Shown one piece after another: positions 18,837 to 29,022 of a stretch of 64,000 bases of DNA (the first letter of the stretch is position 1; each line of letters opens with the position of its first letter). The notes beneath the pieces are model-generated. The model ran no database searches and was not told the DNA's origin. It saw only the letters and a program-made list of their open reading frames with translations. The stretch spans positions 51,403 through 115,402 of the forward strand of contig NZ_BBRX01000023.1 of NCBI RefSeq assembly GCF_000829675.1, given 5' to 3'. Source of the DNA: Acinetobacter rudis (GTDB lineage Bacteria; Pseudomonadota; Gammaproteobacteria; Pseudomonadales; Moraxellaceae). The position numbers and the translations under genes were made by a program.

Positions 18837-20345
18837 ATGACTGCTTCTGATCTCTTACATCCCACAGCCGAACAAGCACTTGCAATTAACCAAGCGCAAC
18901 AAGGACAATCCTTTAAAGTGATTGCCTATGCAGGTACGGGTAAAACGACGACTTTGCAAATGGTCAGTGCGGCCATGCCTCAACGTCGCGGGATGTATTT
19001 GGCCTTTAACAAAGCCATAGCCACAGAAGCCCAACAAAAGTTTCATCGCAATGTGGACTGTCGTACATTTCACTCTCTAGCGTATCGAAGTGTTCCACGT
19101 GGGATTACTGACAAGCTTCGTCTTCCTCGTCTAAGTCCAAGTTTTATGGCCAAAGCCTACCGACTTGAACCCATTACATTGCGTCGCCTCATGGGTGGAC
19201 GTTATGAGAAATTTGTACTGATGCCAAGTCGCTTGGCAAGTCTGGTGGCCAATGCAGTGAGCTATTTCTGCTCAACCAGCTCTCAGTACCCTGCACCTAG
19301 ACATATTCAAGCACCCTCATGGTTACATGCCGATGATATTGCAGTCTTACAACAGTACTTATACCCTGCTGTCGAGCGACGTTGGTTAGAATCAACTGAT
19401 TCACAACATCAAGCAGGCATCGGGCATGATGTCTACTTAAAGCTCTGGGCACTCTCTGATCCGAATATTCCTGCTGACTTTGTGTTATTCGACGAAGCGC
19501 AAGATGCTGATCCTTTAATGCTTGGAATTTTATTACGTCAACGTAATACTCAAGTGATCTATGTTGGTGATGCACATCAGCAAATTTACGCATGGCGCGG
19601 AGCGGTTAATGCCATGCAACAACTGCCCTTACCAGAGTCACGTCTCACCACATCTTTTCGTTTTGGTGAAGACATTGCCGATGTTGCCAATCTCCTTTTA
19701 ACTGCACTTGATGAAAGTGTGCCATTATTAGGCAACCCTGAGCTTAAATCACGCGTGGTCAACAAGCCACATACTAAAATGCGTGATGCAATCCTATGCA
19801 GGACCAATGCTCGGGCAATGGAGCTTCTGCTTTCTGGACTGGTTCAAGGGGATAAGGTCAGTTTGCAGGCCGATCATGCCAAGCTCAATCGCTTTGTCGA
19901 TGCAGCCAGTTTATTAAAACAAGGCAAACGAGTGATCGATGTTCCTGAATTGGCTTGGTTTAATTCTTGGCATGACGTGCATGAATATTGCGAAACAAAT
20001 GATGGTAGTGATATCAAACCTTTGGTAAAGTTAGTCGATGAACATGGTACTGATCCATTGAAAAAGGCCCTCGCTAAAATTACTCCCATCACTGAAGCTG
20101 ACTACGTCATTTCAACTGCACATAAAGCCAAGGGACTCGAGTGGAATCGTGTTCATTTGGAAGATGATTACCAATTTAAAATTAATGGTTTAGAACATAA
20201 AATTAGTGATGAAGAACTTAGGCTGTTATATGTGGCCTGTACTCGTGCCAAAGCCAGCTTAAACATCCACCATATTTATGATTTAGTACAACAACTTAAA
20301 GTCAAAGCGGCATCTGATCGTTTAAAAAATAAAGTCACAGCCTAA
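18837..20345 (+). CDS. Compact UvrD/Rep-like superfamily 1 DNA helicase
   Basis: This 502-residue helicase has all SF1A motifs in order: Walker A AYAGTGKTTTL (residues 31-41), motif II LFDEAQDADP, motif III YVGDAHQQIYAWRGA, motif IV TTSFRFGEDIA, motif V STAHKAKGLEW and motif VI LYVACTRAKAS. It is much shorter than UvrD (about 720 residues), so the 1B and 2B insertions are reduced. It has no nuclease domain. It is followed after 38 bases by an ATPase gene in the same direction. The role is unknown; repair or recombination is likely. Confidence 0.85.
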   Translation: MTASDLLHPTAEQALAINQAQQGQSFKVIAYAGTGKTTTLQMVSAAMPQRRGMYLAFNKAIATEAQQKFHRNVDCRTFHSLAYRSVPRGITDKLRLPRLSPSFMAKAYRLEPITLRRLMGGRYEKFVLMPSRLASLVANAVSYFCSTSSQYPAPRHIQAPSWLHADDIAVLQQYLYPAVERRWLESTDSQHQAGIGHDVYLKLWALSDPNIPADFVLFDEAQDADPLMLGILLRQRNTQVIYVGDAHQQIYAWRGAVNAMQQLPLPESRLTTSFRFGEDIADVANLLLTALDESVPLLGNPELKSRVVNKPHTKMRDAILCRTNARAMELLLSGLVQGDKVSLQADHAKLNRFVDAASLLKQGKRVIDVPELAWFNSWHDVHEYCETNDGSDIKPLVKLVDEHGTDPLKKALAKITPITEADYVISTAHKAKGLEWNRVHLEDDYQFKINGLEHKISDEELRLLYVACTRAKASLNIHHIYDLVQQLKVKAASDRLKNKVTA

Positions 20346-20383
20346 ATAAAATAAGTTAGCTGTGGCTCTCATAAGGTGAATTT

Positions 20384-21751
20384 ATGAAGCTCAACAGCAT
20401 ACAGTTAAAACAAACTTATTGCTTTCAAGATATTAAAATTGATTTTCAATATGATCAGCACGCTATTACTGCGATCTTAGGCACTCAAGCCAGTGGAAAG
20501 ACGGCAATTCTTAAAAATATTTATCATGCGCTAAGTTGGTTTCCTGCCCGTTTTAAAGACCTACGCACGCCAGGCATTGTTATGCCGGACCAAGATATTC
20601 GTAGTAATGCAACCTACTCTAAAATTGATATTTGCATTGAAATACCCAATGAAATTGGCAAACTCCCCGAATCGAGTCATGCACAGTCACATCCACTCAA
20701 TCAATGTCAGTGGCAGCTATTTAAAGTATTACGCCAAGATGGGCTTGGCATCAGTAAAGTTGAGTGTGCTCAATTAGAACAATGCGTTACACTCTACCAT
20801 CACAGCCTAAAACAAGACCCTTTACAGGGCATGCCACTGATTGCTTATTATCCGAGTGAACGTTTTATTCATGACATCAACTTATTGAATAAAAACAATC
20901 CCAACATTTGGCAAACACATTCAGCCTATGAGCTCGCCTCCATCCCCTACACGACTTTTACCCGTTTTTTTGAATGGTTACGTGAAAGCTCAGATATAGA
21001 GAATGCGCAAAGTACCTATCTATTACAGCAGCTGCTGAATATGCCGCAAACTGGTGGACACTCTGAAACACAGCTTGAACAGAAGCTGATGCAACTCAAA
21101 TCACAACAGCATAGTTCTGGCTTATTTATTTTAAAAAATGCCTTAAATCAGATTTTCCCTGAACTCACAGATATTTATCTGGAATATCATCCCAAACTAC
21201 AATTAATGGTTTGTTATCAACAACACACTCTTAATTATCTGCAATTATCGAGCAGTTTAAAAATCTGGATTGCATTGATTGGTGATGTTGTACGACGTCT
21301 TTGTTTACTCAACCCAATGAGTATTACTCCTTGTCAGGAGGGTGAAGGTATTTTACTCATAGATCAAATAGATGCTGAACTTGACCCTGAATTATGTTCA
21401 GTGATCCTTGACCGCCTACATTTAACCTTTCTTCAATTACAAATTATCGTCAGTGCGCAGCAACCTGCCATATTGGACAATGCCGCACATTTTCAATATT
21501 TCAATTTAAACCAACATGGTCTAAATGAAATTCAGCGACAACAAATTCTGCTACAACATCAACATACTTATGATCAAATGATGCAATTAGACAGCAGTGC
21601 TAACATCGAACAGTTGAAAGACCCGCTGGAATATTCCAAAGCACAAGCCATCTTTGAGCAAATTCAAAAATTAAACCATCAAGAACAAGCTGAATTACAA
21701 CGTCTATTACAATCTGATGATGATTGTTCTACAGAAATAAGCACTTATTAG
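20384..21751 (+). CDS. SMC/ABC-type AAA ATPase with degenerate active site
   Basis: This 455-residue protein has an N-terminal Walker A variant LGTQASGKTAILKNIYHAL (residues 28-46) and a C-terminal Walker B ILLIDQIDAELDPEL, like the RecF/OLD/AAA_21 type. The usual catalytic glutamate after Walker B is glutamine (IDQ rather than IDE), and the switch histidine appears as glutamine (SAQQPAIL), so hydrolysis may be slow or lost. It follows the helicase gene by 38 bases and is probably co-transcribed with it. No TOPRIM or nuclease domain is seen. Confidence 0.75.
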   Translation: MKLNSIQLKQTYCFQDIKIDFQYDQHAITAILGTQASGKTAILKNIYHALSWFPARFKDLRTPGIVMPDQDIRSNATYSKIDICIEIPNEIGKLPESSHAQSHPLNQCQWQLFKVLRQDGLGISKVECAQLEQCVTLYHHSLKQDPLQGMPLIAYYPSERFIHDINLLNKNNPNIWQTHSAYELASIPYTTFTRFFEWLRESSDIENAQSTYLLQQLLNMPQTGGHSETQLEQKLMQLKSQQHSSGLFILKNALNQIFPELTDIYLEYHPKLQLMVCYQQHTLNYLQLSSSLKIWIALIGDVVRRLCLLNPMSITPCQEGEGILLIDQIDAELDPELCSVILDRLHLTFLQLQIIVSAQQPAILDNAAHFQYFNLNQHGLNEIQRQQILLQHQHTYDQMMQLDSSANIEQLKDPLEYSKAQAIFEQIQKLNHQEQAELQRLLQSDDDCSTEISTY

Positions 21752-22050
21752 TTGGTATTTTGTACAAATTAAGGTTGTTTTGCTAGATACCCCACATTAT
21801 CGGCATATAATTTAAAACCGTGCGCAAAAACATTTGATGTTGTTTTCCCCCTGTAATAAGATTTGGTTACCTAATTCATTCTCTATGGGGGTGGATTTGT
21901 TTATTTGTTTTTTTACAAGTCGCGCAACACAACTTGTTATTTTGCTGTAGAAAATGATTCTTTTTCAGCAGCAATTTTTTGGACCTCTCATTGAGCTCCT
22001 CTTACAATCGAAAATTAACATTCATTCTAGGTTTCGGCCTATACACGACA

Positions 22051-24888
22051 TTGGATACGAGTGTGCTACCCATTATTATCTTGTTACCGTTAATACTCGG
22101 TACAACCTTAGTCTCGTGGCTAAAGAACGCTTCACGTGGGGTAATGGCTATAGCGGCAGTTGGCGTAAGTCTCAGTTCGTTTTTATTATTACTTAGCCAA
22201 GCGAAATCAGTTTTTCAAGGCAATAGCTTAAGTCAAAGTTGGCCTTGGTTTAGTCAGGTTGGTATTGATCTTAGTTTTAGGCTCGATGCTTTAGGCTTAG
22301 TTTTTGCCCTATTAATCACAGGTATTGGTACATTAATTTATATTTATGCCTACTACTACCTGAGTCCTAAAAACTCACTGAGTAAACTTTATCTATTACT
22401 GATGCTGTTTATGGCCGCCATGCTCGGCATCTCTTTGTCAAATAACTTAATTATTTTATTGGTATTTTGGGAACTCACCAGTATTTCGTCCTTCTTGTTG
22501 GTCGGATACTGGAGCAATTATGATGCTGCCCAACAAGGTTCAAGGATGGCGCTGACCATTACAGGCATGGGCGGTTTAGCCATGCTGGGGGCCTTTATTT
22601 TACTGGGGCAGATTACAGGCACCTATCAGATAGACCAAATTTTAACTTTAGCACCACAGATCCAACAAGATCCTCTATTTGTTCCTATTCTTTTATTGGT
22701 TCTACTCGGTGCATTCACCAAAAGTGCTCAGTTTCCTTTCCATTTTTGGCTACCCAATGCCATGGCGGCACCGACACCTGTTTCAGCCTATCTGCATTCT
22801 GCAACAATGGTCAAAGCAGGAATATTCTTATTAGCGCGTTTATTGCCAATCTTTGCTGGGGCCGCACTTTATCACAACATCGTGACCAGCATTGGTTTAC
22901 TGACGCTTTGCATGGCAGCATTCTTTGCGATTTTCAAAGAAGATCTAAAAGGACTATTAGCCTATTCAACGATCAGTCACTTGGGTTTAATTGTCTGCCT
23001 ATTAGGAATCGGTTCACCACTTGCAGTCGCCGCAGCGATTTTCCACATCATCAACCATGCTACTTTTAAAGCAGCCTTGTTTATGATCGCGGGAATCATT
23101 GATCATGAAACTCAAACCCGTGATCTCAGAAAACTCAGTGGTATCTGGCAACTGCTGCCCTTCACAGGCACCTTAACCATGATCACCGCAGCCAGTATGG
23201 CCGGTGTTCCTCTGACCAATGGTTTTATCTCTAAAGAAATGTTCTTTACTGAACTGTTATCGAGTCTTTCAGGTCCAACTGTCGTCTTGGCTGCTGTTGT
23301 TGCAACCTTGGCTGGTCTTTTTGCAGTGGCCTATTCAACTCGTTTAGTTCACGGCGTATTTTTTGATGGTGAAGTGGGTAAACATGTTCCAAATAAAGCT
23401 GCTCACGAACCAGCATTTGGGATGCGCGCACCCGCTTTACTACTGGCAACCTTATGTATTTTAGTGGGTATTTTGCCTGCTCTTATGGTTGAACCTATCG
23501 TCAATGCAGCTACGCTGGCCAGCACTCAACAAGCCGATTTTGCTGGTGTACATTTGGCGATATGGCACGGATTTAACTTGCCCCTGTTAATGAGCTTGAT
23601 TGCTTTAGCCGGTGGTGTACTGTTTTATTTTGTCTTGGCGCGCGATGGCCGTATCCGTCGTATTGATCTCGACCCGAAACTCGGTCCTTTACAAGGCAAA
23701 TTGATTTTTGAAGCGATCCTTCAACAGCTGTCTCGCTCTGCCCTGAAGCTGAAAAAGTTCACTGAGTCAGGTTCATTACAAAACTACTTTTTCTGGATTA
23801 TTATTTTCAGTATTGCCATTGTTGCAGCACCCTTATTTAATCAAGGGATCAGCGCAGGTGGACGTGAGCTAACCCAAGCATCTTGGGTCGCAATTGTTCT
23901 CTGGTTGTTATTGTTCTCTGCATGTTGGATGTTGCTTTGGTTCCATCATGAACGCATCAAAGCTGTCCTGATCAGTGGTGCAATTGGCTTAGTCGTTACT
24001 ATGGCCTTTTTAACCATGTCAGCACCAGACTTGGCACTTACCCAGATCAGTGTTGATGTTGTAACAACTGTCTTGTTATTAATGAGCTTATCGCTATTAC
24101 CACAGCTTACACCTTATGAATCACAACGTACTCGTCGTTGGAGTGATGCCAGTATTGCGATCTTAGCAGGTCTGGGTATCGGCTGGATCACTTGGATGAT
24201 CTTGACCCGTGACCACGACTCTATTTCTTGGTTCTTTGTTCAACAATCCCTGCCTCTTGGTGGCGGTAGTAACATCGTCAACGTGATTTTAGTCGATTTC
24301 CGTGGCTTCGATACCTTTGGTGAGATTACTGTACTTGGCATCGCCGCAGTCGGTGCAATGTGTATGATGGATGGTATGCGTATCCATGGTACAGCCATCA
24401 CTCCAGGTCTTACCTATCGTTTCAACCCATCCCCATTGATGTTCCGTATGACGGCATCTTGGATATTACCGTTAGCCCTCATGGTCAGCTTGTACATATT
24501 CCTTCGTGGTCACAATGCACCAGGTGGTGGCTTCGTTGCGGGTCTAGTTACCGCAATGGCATTAATTATCCAATATATTGCACTAGGTCAAGATCGTGCA
24601 GAACAACTATTAAAAGCCAATTCTGGTCGACTCTATGAATCATGGATTGGTATGGGACTATTAATTGCAGGTGGTACAGGGATCGCCTCATGGTTCTGGG
24701 GACGACCATTCCTGACCAGTGCGCACATTTATGTCGATCCACCGTTATTTAGTACCATGCATTTGGCTTCTGCTGCTGCATTTGACCTAGGTGTATATTT
24801 CACTGTGGTTGGTGCAACGATGTTGTTGATTTCGGTACTGGGTGACTCACGCCATTCCACCATGTCTGGTCCATTACCTAAGGAGTAA
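22051..24888 (+). CDS. mrpA: Mrp-type Na+/H+ antiporter, fused subunits A and B
   Basis: This is a protein of about 945 residues. The first 500 residues resemble NADH dehydrogenase subunit ND5 (FWELTSISSFLLVGYW, FPFHFWLPNAMAAPTPVSAYLHSATMVKAG is split here to LPNAMAAPTPVSAYLHS). A middle part forms the MrpA C-terminal domain (MSAPDLALTQISVDVV). The last 150 residues are MrpB-like (LRGHNAPGGGFVAGLV). Such MrpA-B fusions occur in many proteobacteria. No ATG is available at the start. TTG at 22051 or GTG at 22063 gives the normal N-terminus; an upstream TTG at 21979 would add 24 residues. It is the first gene of the mrp operon. Confidence 0.9.
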   Translation: MDTSVLPIIILLPLILGTTLVSWLKNASRGVMAIAAVGVSLSSFLLLLSQAKSVFQGNSLSQSWPWFSQVGIDLSFRLDALGLVFALLITGIGTLIYIYAYYYLSPKNSLSKLYLLLMLFMAAMLGISLSNNLIILLVFWELTSISSFLLVGYWSNYDAAQQGSRMALTITGMGGLAMLGAFILLGQITGTYQIDQILTLAPQIQQDPLFVPILLLVLLGAFTKSAQFPFHFWLPNAMAAPTPVSAYLHSATMVKAGIFLLARLLPIFAGAALYHNIVTSIGLLTLCMAAFFAIFKEDLKGLLAYSTISHLGLIVCLLGIGSPLAVAAAIFHIINHATFKAALFMIAGIIDHETQTRDLRKLSGIWQLLPFTGTLTMITAASMAGVPLTNGFISKEMFFTELLSSLSGPTVVLAAVVATLAGLFAVAYSTRLVHGVFFDGEVGKHVPNKAAHEPAFGMRAPALLLATLCILVGILPALMVEPIVNAATLASTQQADFAGVHLAIWHGFNLPLLMSLIALAGGVLFYFVLARDGRIRRIDLDPKLGPLQGKLIFEAILQQLSRSALKLKKFTESGSLQNYFFWIIIFSIAIVAAPLFNQGISAGGRELTQASWVAIVLWLLLFSACWMLLWFHHERIKAVLISGAIGLVVTMAFLTMSAPDLALTQISVDVVTTVLLLMSLSLLPQLTPYESQRTRRWSDASIAILAGLGIGWITWMILTRDHDSISWFFVQQSLPLGGGSNIVNVILVDFRGFDTFGEITVLGIAAVGAMCMMDGMRIHGTAITPGLTYRFNPSPLMFRMTASWILPLALMVSLYIFLRGHNAPGGGFVAGLVTAMALIIQYIALGQDRAEQLLKANSGRLYESWIGMGLLIAGGTGIASWFWGRPFLTSAHIYVDPPLFSTMHLASAAAFDLGVYFTVVGATMLLISVLGDSRHSTMSGPLPKE

Positions 24889-24892
24889 TTCA

Positions 24893-25258
24893 ATGAGCTT
24901 AGAATTTTTAATGGCATCAGCAATTGGATTATTGGTTGCTACAGGTGTGTATCTGATTTTACGTGCACGTACTTTCCCTGTTGTACTGGGACTTGCGGTT
25001 ATTGGTTATGCAGTCAACTTATTCTTGTTTATGACAGGTCGTATACAGGTCAATGCACCTGCACTTCTTATCGATGCAGTACAGGTCACAGACCCCCTCC
25101 CTCAAGCCTTGGTATTGACCGCAATTGTGATTGGCTTTGCTACAACGGCGTTTATTGTACAACTTGCATTACGTAGTCGCTTTGAAACTGGCTCGGACCA
25201 TGTTGATGGTAAAGAACTTCCTACTCAAGACAACACCAATGAGGATGAGGATCAATAA
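24893..25258 (+). CDS. mrpC: Mrp antiporter subunit C
   Basis: This 121-residue protein has three membrane helices and resembles NuoK, with LGLAVIGYAVNLFLF and the conserved DPLPQALVLTAIVIGFATTA. The start at 24893 follows AAGGAG by seven bases; an upstream in-frame start overlapping mrpA was rejected. The stop overlaps the mrpD start by one base (TAATG), so translation is coupled. It is part of the hetero-oligomeric antiporter that exchanges cytoplasmic Na+ (or K+) for protons. Confidence 0.93.
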   Translation: MSLEFLMASAIGLLVATGVYLILRARTFPVVLGLAVIGYAVNLFLFMTGRIQVNAPALLIDAVQVTDPLPQALVLTAIVIGFATTAFIVQLALRSRFETGSDHVDGKELPTQDNTNEDEDQ

Positions 25259-27060
25259 TGAGCTTTTTCGATTTTTGGTATAGCCATGCTCCAATTTTTG
25301 CCATCCTGATCCCAGCCATTACTGCATTTATCATGGTGTTATTGGGCAATCCAGGTGCTGGTGCACTGACACATGATTGGCGCCAGCCGTGGCGTCGTGG
25401 TTTAAGTCTAGTCTCTGTCGGATTGGGTTTAGCTACTGCAATCAACTACTTGCTTTTAGCTAATACAGGGCAAATCACAGTTTATCAACTCAGTGAATGG
25501 TCTGCTCCCTTTGGTATCGTACTTGTTTTAGATCGCCTATCCGCCATGATGCTGGTGCTGACCTATACGCTTGCTGCGCCTGTACTTTGGTTTGCAAGTA
25601 AGGGCTGGGATTCACGTGGACGTTATTTCCATGCCATGTCCCACTTCTTGTTAATGGGATTAAGCGGTGCTTTTCTCACCGGAGACTTATTTAACTTATT
25701 TGTCTTCTTTGAAATATTGCTAATGGCATCATATGTATTGTTGATCCATGCACAAGGTAAGCCACGTTTTCAGCTGGGCATTCACTATGTCAGTATCAAT
25801 TTGTTGGCATCTGCACTGTTTTTAATTGGTCTTGGAATTATTTATGCCAACGTCGGCAGCCTCAATATGGCTGATGTTGCACGTATTATGCCAACGCTAC
25901 CGACAGACCAACATCGTCTTGCCACAGCAGGCAGCCTGTTACTCTTTGTGGTCTTTGGGATTAAAGCGGCCATTTTACCTTTAGGTTTTTGGTTACCTAA
26001 AACCTATGCAGTTGCCAGTACACCAGTAGCTGCCTTGTTTACCATCATGACTAAAGTCGGTATTTATGCGATTTTACGTGTCAACGGTACTGTATTCCAA
26101 GATGACTTAAGTCGAGATATTTTTAGTACGTGGTTACTCCCCATCGCACTAATGACTTCTTTGTATGGTGCAATTGGAGCCTTAGCCGCTGCGCGTTTAC
26201 GTCGCTTTGTTGGCTTTATGGTCTTGTCTTCAGTTGGTACGATTTTAATCGCTATTGCGATGATGAACACTGCTGCTTGGGCTGCTGCACTTTATTATTT
26301 AGTGCACAGTACTTTGATTGCAGCTGCTTTTTATCTGCTGTGCGGTTGGATTACCTCTCAACGTGGCCAACATACCGACCACCTCTTGGTTGCACCGAGG
26401 ATGAAACAAGCCCATGTGGTCTCAGTTTGCTTTTTTATCATTGCATTAATGATGGCAGGCCTACCACCATTTAGTGGTTTCTGGGGCAAGGTGCTGATTT
26501 TAGGAGCGACTGCTCAATTCCATGCACAAGCTTGGGTGATCGCTGTAGTCCTCTTGGTCAGCTTGATCAGTATTATCGCTTTTACTCGCGCGGGTTTCGT
26601 GTTGTTTTGGCAGGCAACCGCGCCTGAGGATGATCCTAAAGAAGAAGCTTATAGTGCGTACCAAAAACTACCTGCTATTGCACCGCCACGTAACGATAAA
26701 GCAATTTATCTTTTATTGACTGGTTTAGTGATCTACGTGGTCTGTGCTTCACCCATCTTTAACTATGTTGAGCAAACAGCCGTTCAACTTAAAGATACTC
26801 AGCAGTATATCGATACGATTTTAAAGCAAGATCAGCAAGGACAGGTGATTTCAGTTCAACCATTTGATCCGAACTATGTTCCTGAAACTAAATATAATGG
26901 TGAGCAAGCAGATCCATATGCTCAACTTGTTCCAGATCTGGTGAGTGAAGATGTTTGGCAAGGTCCACATATTTCACCGTATAAGAAACAACAAGCTGAG
27001 CTGCAAAATCAGCAGGCAAATACGCCTGATCAAGCACTGCTCAACGCCGTGGAGCCCTAA
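25258..27060 (+). CDS. mrpD: Mrp antiporter subunit D
   Basis: This 600-residue protein resembles the NuoM/NuoN proton-channel subunits, with about 14 membrane helices and motifs such as LFNLFVFFEILLMASY, KAAILPLGFWLPKTYAVA and GLPPFSGFWGK. The C-terminal hydrophilic tail of about 80 residues (Gln- and Pro-rich) is longer than usual for MrpD. It forms one of the ion-translocating channels of the complex. Confidence 0.93.
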   Translation: MSFFDFWYSHAPIFAILIPAITAFIMVLLGNPGAGALTHDWRQPWRRGLSLVSVGLGLATAINYLLLANTGQITVYQLSEWSAPFGIVLVLDRLSAMMLVLTYTLAAPVLWFASKGWDSRGRYFHAMSHFLLMGLSGAFLTGDLFNLFVFFEILLMASYVLLIHAQGKPRFQLGIHYVSINLLASALFLIGLGIIYANVGSLNMADVARIMPTLPTDQHRLATAGSLLLFVVFGIKAAILPLGFWLPKTYAVASTPVAALFTIMTKVGIYAILRVNGTVFQDDLSRDIFSTWLLPIALMTSLYGAIGALAAARLRRFVGFMVLSSVGTILIAIAMMNTAAWAAALYYLVHSTLIAAAFYLLCGWITSQRGQHTDHLLVAPRMKQAHVVSVCFFIIALMMAGLPPFSGFWGKVLILGATAQFHAQAWVIAVVLLVSLISIIAFTRAGFVLFWQATAPEDDPKEEAYSAYQKLPAIAPPRNDKAIYLLLTGLVIYVVCASPIFNYVEQTAVQLKDTQQYIDTILKQDQQGQVISVQPFDPNYVPETKYNGEQADPYAQLVPDLVSEDVWQGPHISPYKKQQAELQNQQANTPDQALLNAVEP

Positions 27061-27063
27061 GTT

Positions 27064-27582
27064 ATGATGCAAAGCCAATTTAATCGCCTCTTGCCACATC
27101 CCTTTGTCAGTTCCTTGGTAACGGTAAGTTGGTTGATGCTGAACCACAGTCTAGACCCATTTGATATTACGGTCGCATTACTCTTGGGCCTAATTATTCC
27201 CAAGTTGGTACAGCCTTTTATTATTCATACACCTAAGATTCAATGGTCTAAAGCGATCATGCTAATTTTAGTGGTGCTCAAAGACATCATTATTTCTAAT
27301 ATTCGGGTTGCTAAACAGGTTTTAGGGCCTATGGATAACCTACATCCCAAATGGTATCGCGTACCACTGGATACTGACCATGATTACGTCAACACCTTGT
27401 TGGCGATGATCATTACGACAACCCCAGGTACGGTAACAGCAGGGATTGACCAAGAGCGTGGAGATATTTTGGTCCATGCGCTCAGCTGTGATGATATTGA
27501 AGCGGATATCTTAGATATTAAAACACGTTACGAAGCACCTTTACTTGAGATTTTTAATGTTAAACAAGGAGATAACGCATGA
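27064..27582 (+). CDS. mrpE: Mrp antiporter subunit E
   Basis: This 172-residue protein has N-terminal membrane helices and a cytoplasmic domain with NTLLAMIITTTPGTVTAGID, the core MrpE signature. The start is three bases after the mrpD stop, and the end overlaps the mrpF start by four bases (ATGA). MrpE is needed for assembly and stability of the antiporter. Confidence 0.93.
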   Translation: MMQSQFNRLLPHPFVSSLVTVSWLMLNHSLDPFDITVALLLGLIIPKLVQPFIIHTPKIQWSKAIMLILVVLKDIIISNIRVAKQVLGPMDNLHPKWYRVPLDTDHDYVNTLLAMIITTTPGTVTAGIDQERGDILVHALSCDDIEADILDIKTRYEAPLLEIFNVKQGDNA

Positions 27583-27854
27583 TCATTTTGCCTTATGCCT
27601 TGGGTATTTGTACTCTCGCCATTACGATCTCGATGTTTTTGTGTTTGATTCGTCTGGTCATGGGACCATCGATTGTAGATCGACTCCTAGCGCTTGATAC
27701 CCTGTTCTTAAATGCGACCTGTCTCATCATCGTGTTGGGGATTTATTGGACGACAACTTCATTATTTGAAGGTGCTTTACTGGTCGCGATGCTTGGTTTT
27801 GTCTCGACTGCCGCTTTAGCACGCTACTTCACCACTGGACATGTCATCGACTAG
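27579..27854 (+). CDS. mrpF: Mrp antiporter subunit F
   Basis: This 91-residue, three-helix subunit has the conserved RLVMGPSIVDRLLALDTL. Its start overlaps the mrpE stop and it is followed after 11 bases by mrpG. It is part of the small membrane module of the Mrp complex. Confidence 0.93.
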   Translation: MIILPYALGICTLAITISMFLCLIRLVMGPSIVDRLLALDTLFLNATCLIIVLGIYWTTTSLFEGALLVAMLGFVSTAALARYFTTGHVID

Positions 27855-27865
27855 GAGTACAGCTT

Positions 27866-28246
27866 ATGCAACTTGCTATGGAAATTATTGTTTCGTTTTT
27901 CCTGCTCGTCGGTGCATTTTTTACACTCGTCGGCGCTGTAGGGATGATTCGCTTACCAGACTTGTTCATGCGTCTACATGCACCGACCAAATCCAGCACT
28001 TTGGGACTTGGTAGTTTTTTAATTGCAGCAATGATCTATTCGGCTTTCCATGGTCGTCTAGGTTTTGCTGAATTACTTATCACCTTCTTGGCTTTTGTTA
28101 CCGCACCAGTGTCGGCCAATCTAATCGCGCAAGCGGCTATGCATTTACGACTACGCTCCTTGAGTGGCGAAGTTCCTGAATCGATTGACCGTTTATTGCC
28201 TTGGCAAAAACAGCGCCGTGTTCCTAAATATAAAGATGAACTCTAA
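27866..28246 (+). CDS. mrpG: Mrp antiporter subunit G
   Basis: This 126-residue, three-helix subunit has VGMIRLPDLFMRLHAPTKSSTLG, the MrpG hallmark. It is the last gene of the mrpA-C-D-E-F-G operon and is followed by a strong terminator. A preceding AGGAG fits the start. Confidence 0.93.
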   Translation: MQLAMEIIVSFFLLVGAFFTLVGAVGMIRLPDLFMRLHAPTKSSTLGLGSFLIAAMIYSAFHGRLGFAELLITFLAFVTAPVSANLIAQAAMHLRLRSLSGEVPESIDRLLPWQKQRRVPKYKDEL

Positions 28247-28293
28247 ACATGATGTGCTACAACAGCACAAGTAAAACATTCGTTGCAAAAACA

Positions 28294-28328
28294 ACAGCCC
28301 TGATCCTTTGGATTAGGGCTGTTTTTTT
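28294..28328 (+). terminator. Rho-independent terminator of the mrp operon
   Basis: Stem 28294-28306 with 28310-28322 (ACAGCCCT... / ...AGGGCTGT, one G-U pair), a three-base loop, then a run of seven T. A textbook intrinsic terminator. Confidence 0.92.
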
Positions 28329-28392
28329 ACAATCTAATCACTTGATTTAAATAATAAAATAAAAAGCATTCCGCATAAGCTGTCAGATAATT

Positions 28393-28896
28393 TTACTCTT
28401 TATTCTGCAAACAAAGTTCTAAAATTTCACCTGGTAATCCATCAAAATCTTTAAACGCTTTGGAGTAAAATCCATTTTTAAGCAATATCTTACGAGATGC
28501 TATGTTGTTTGGATCAATAATTGCGATTAATGATCGTAACTTGGGTTCTTGTAAAGAAATTTTAAGAAGCGCCTGAGCAATAATATAACCAAGTCCTTGC
28601 CCCCAAAAATGAGGCAACAACATATAACCTAATTCAGCCTCAGTATCATCGATACTTTTTAACTCAAGTTTCGCTAAACCTAAAAAATCATGACTTGAAT
28701 TAAATACTTTATAAGTACCTAAGAATGGATGGATAGAATTATTTTTTAAAACCTTATTAAAATCATCATCAGCTTCTTTTTCCGTTAAGCTTTTCTCAGT
28801 AATCATCTTCATGACTTCAAAATTACTGACGAGTTTAAAGTAAAGTTGGAAATCATTTACTGTGAATTTTTCAAAGAAAACTGTCTGATCTGGCAT
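28393..28896 (-). CDS. GNAT family N-acetyltransferase
   Basis: This 167-residue protein resembles the RimJ/RimL branch. It has the acetyl-CoA-binding segment GYMLLPHFWGQGLGYIIAQALL near residues 93-114 and the C-terminal NIASRKILLKNGFY typical of the fold. It could acetylate a protein N-terminus or a small amine; the substrate is unknown. It stands alone. Confidence 0.85.
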   Translation of the reverse strand: MPDQTVFFEKFTVNDFQLYFKLVSNFEVMKMITEKSLTEKEADDDFNKVLKNNSIHPFLGTYKVFNSSHDFLGLAKLELKSIDDTEAELGYMLLPHFWGQGLGYIIAQALLKISLQEPKLRSLIAIIDPNNIASRKILLKNGFYSKAFKDFDGLPGEILELCLQNKE

Positions 28897-29022
28897 TTAT
28901 TAACCTTTGATTGATTTATAAATTACAATTTTTCAATGTAAAAGAAAAAATACTTACATCTAAAACTATAATTTCAAATAACGATGTGTATTTTTGCTTA
29001 CATCTACTGAGATGCTACACTG

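Noticed and set aside
18837..21751. Gabija-like defence system
   Set aside because: The ATPase shows no TOPRIM nuclease domain and has a degenerate site, so the resemblance is limited to helicase plus ATPase.
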